Positions 15,569-16,880 of a stretch of 16,880 nt of DNA are shown here, one piece after another; the first letter of the stretch is position 1; every line of letters begins with the position of its first letter. Below the pieces are notes generated by a model, which was given only the letters and a program-made list of their open reading frames with translations, was not told the origin of the DNA and made no database searches. Source of the stretch: DATMNI01 sp035570275 (GTDB lineage: Bacteria > Acidobacteriota > Terriglobia > Bryobacterales > Bryobacteraceae); NCBI GenBank assembly GCA_035570275.1, contig DATMNI010000329.1:1-16880 (forward strand), read 5' to 3'. The position numbers and the translations under genes are program-made.

Positions 15569-16516
15569 GGCCTGAAGCGCGACGCAGGATGGAAAGACTA
15601 CTACGAACAGCTAATGGCGCAGCTCCAAAGCACGCCAGCACCACCCAAAGCGCTCGACCTCTTCGTCGCCGAGAACGCCTCAGAACAAGCCTTCCAAAAC
15701 GGCAAACCCGACCGCGCCATCGAGGTTTTCCAAGAGCTCCTCGATAAGCAGAAGATCACCGGCCACGAAAAGGGATGGTATCTGCGAGAGATGGCCCGGT
15801 ACGCGCACGCGTTCGACAAGACGTGTTCCAATGAGCTCCAAATCAGCGCGCACAAGCTCAACCGCTATCTGCTCAAGCCACGCGCAGGCATGGTCATCGA
15901 ACCCATCAGCGCCACCGGACAAAAGCGGATCGCTCGCCTCATTACGTGGGGCGAGCAATTCCAAACACCTGAGGACCTCCTCTTGGACATTGACACGATC
16001 ACCGCGCAAATTCGGTTCGGCGTGTCAGCAGACGACTTCGAAGCAGCTCTCAACGACCTCGGTATGGCCCTCGGGTTCGTCACCCAACGACCCGACAAAG
16101 AGTGGCGCGAAGGCCCTGACAACCTCTGGGCACTGCGCGACAACCACTACCTACTTCTAGAGTGCAAAAACCAAGTCGACCAGAACCGCGCAGCAATCAA
16201 CAAGCAGGAGACAGGCCAGATGAACAACTCCTGCGCGTGGTTCAAACAACACTACCCCGGCGCGGTAAGCACGAACGTCATGATCATCTGGACCAAAACG
16301 GTGACCCCAGCGGGAGGATTCAACGAGGCCGTGCAGATCATGACGAACAAAGGACTCGAACGCCTCGTCAAGCGCACCAAGGAGTTCTTCAGTCAGCTCA
16401 AAGGCACCGACCTGCGAGACCTTTCCGAAACCAAACTTCAGGAGCACCTCGAACAGTACGAGCTCATCGTGGATGACCTGACCACGAAATACGGCGTAGC
16501 ACCAGAGCTGCAATAA
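15569..16516 (+). pseudogene. C-terminal part of a helicase-type protein with PD-(D/E)XK nuclease-like domain
   Basis: Coding-like sequence starts before the first ATG (15614): the 15 codons upstream read GLKRDAGWKDYYEQL and run smoothly into MAQLQSTPAPPKALDLFVAE, and there is no ribosome site, so the gene has probably lost its 5' part. Numbering from that ATG (300 residues), a helical region (KGWYLREMARYAHAF, AAHK-like ISAHKLNRYLLKPRAG) resembles the segment after the second helicase domain of DEAD/DEAH-box proteins. It is followed by a PD-(D/E)XK core: Glu143 in FEAALNDLGMALGF, Asp169 in GPDN, Glu183-x-Lys185 in LLLECKNQ, and Gln202 in KQETGQM. The C-terminus (LVKRTKEFFSQL...YELIVDDL) looks complete. 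Related full proteins occur among DNA-processing and putative defence genes. The nuclease residues are intact, so a stand-alone product from 15614 cannot be excluded. Confidence 0.6.
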
Positions 16517-16699
16517 AGCCGCTGATCCGCGCCGTAACCGCCGCGCACCCCCACGCCAACAGGGTGCTCGTGACTCAAAACGCCACAAAGATCCAGCGGG
16601 AAGAACTCATACTTGGCACGAGCTGCGATGGGTTCCGGACTAAGACCGAAAGTCGGCTTGTGGCCAATGTCGTCGCCACCGGCCTATAATATAAGCGCT
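16517..16699. other. Non-coding stretch after the nuclease fragment
   Basis: No gene was recognised. TATAAT at 16685-16690 preceded at 18 bp by TGGCCA (16661-16666) is a weak promoter candidate pointing toward the right edge; with no gene in view it is not called separately. Confidence 0.4.
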
Positions 16700-16761
16700 A
16701 TACAATCCCCACAGAGCAAGCGGCCTGCCAAACCAGGGCGGCTTAGTCCAAGGGGTTGTAT
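16700..16761 (+). repeat. attC-like imperfect hairpin
   Basis: The outer arms ATACAATCCCC (16700-16710) and GGGGTTGTAT (16752-16761) pair over 10 bp with a single extrahelical T16706. Inside, AAGC pairs with GCTT (16718-16721 with 16741-16744) and CCTG with CAGG (16724-16727 with 16734-16737). Integron attC sites have R'' RYYYAAC, L'', L' and R' GTTRRRY. Here R' would be GTTGTAT (six of seven) and L' CGGCTTAGTCCAAG resembles the usual CGGCTTAACTCAAG; R'' ATACAAT matches five of seven. No integrase or second complete attC is in the window. Confidence 0.33.
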
Positions 16762-16833
16762 CGGGAAAGCGCCGGCGATTCGGTCGTAATCTCGTACTTC
16801 AAGTCCACTCGGCCGGCGCACTCCCGATACAAC
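16755..16833. repeat. Long inverted repeat, 12 + 8 bp arms
   Basis: GTTGTATCGGGA (16755-16766) is perfectly complementary to TCCCGATACAAC (16822-16833). After a 2-by-2 mismatch, GCGCCGGC (16769-16776) pairs with GCCGGCGC (16812-16819), leaving a loop of about 35 nt. The left arm shares GTTGTAT with the hairpin at 16700-16761, so the two structures cannot form at the same time in one strand. Confidence 0.75.
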
Positions 16834-16880
16834 GCATATGACTTCGCACAAACTAATATACCTGTCGCATCGCCGTGGCC
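16834..16880. other. Right-edge sequence, nothing recognised
   Basis: The last 47 bases contain no start with a ribosome site and no recognisable motif. Confidence 0.4.

Noticed and set aside
16661..16690. TGGCCA-N18-TATAAT as promoter
   Set aside because: The -35 is weak, the spacing is one base long and no gene follows within the window; it is only mentioned under the non-coding stretch.

Overview
The window looks like a chromosomal segment of an Acidobacteriota soil bacterium, most likely a Bryobacterales/Solibacter-type organism. The evidence is family-level only: two Oar-type TonB-dependent receptors with a carboxypeptidase-regulatory-like N-terminal domain, a DUF2934 mini-protein, a PD40-propeller/amidohydrolase fusion, a Tat-exported enzyme encoded right behind a receptor, and GC-rich coding DNA. 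No rRNA, tRNA, CRISPR array or complete insertion sequence was seen.

Layout. (1) 1-1500, minus strand: the first 432 codons of a TonB-dependent receptor, with signal peptide and a plausible sigma70 promoter. It stops before the beta barrel, beside a cluster of hairpins. (2) 1543-1761: a DUF2934 gene. (3) 1852-5533, minus strand: a module made of a three-PAS sigma54 activator, then a 267 bp gap with a sigma54-type -24/-12 element and two dyads, then a SnoaL-like gene and an SDR gene that lacks the usual catalytic tyrosine. The simplest reading is that the activator controls the two enzyme genes. (4) 5555-6600: a decay zone with a possible serine-recombinase zinc-ribbon relic, a very GC-rich repeat, and a frameshifted, truncated class V aminotransferase whose Tat leader survives. 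(5) 6696-9683, minus strand: a 995-residue secreted propeller-amidohydrolase with all metal ligands. (6) 9684-10184: a divergent intergenic region holding a relic of an HNH-endonuclease N-terminus and a candidate promoter. (7) 10185-15097, plus strand: a complete TonB-dependent receptor followed, 5 nt after its stop, by a Tat-exported protein of unrecognised family, probably an uptake/processing pair. (8) 15098-15568: a second copy of the GC-rich repeat. (9) 15569-16516: the C-terminal part of a helicase-type protein carrying a PD-(D/E)XK nuclease-like core. (10) 16517-16880: no gene, but two overlapping hairpins, one resembling an integron attC site.

The recurring theme is broken genes beside unusual structured or GC-rich DNA. 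The two most rewarding items are the GC-rich repeat, whose two copies have their blocks in permuted order and each flank a truncated gene, and the end region with mutually exclusive hairpins downstream of the nuclease fragment. The sigma54 module with the Tyr-less SDR is the best candidate for an undescribed but functional pathway.
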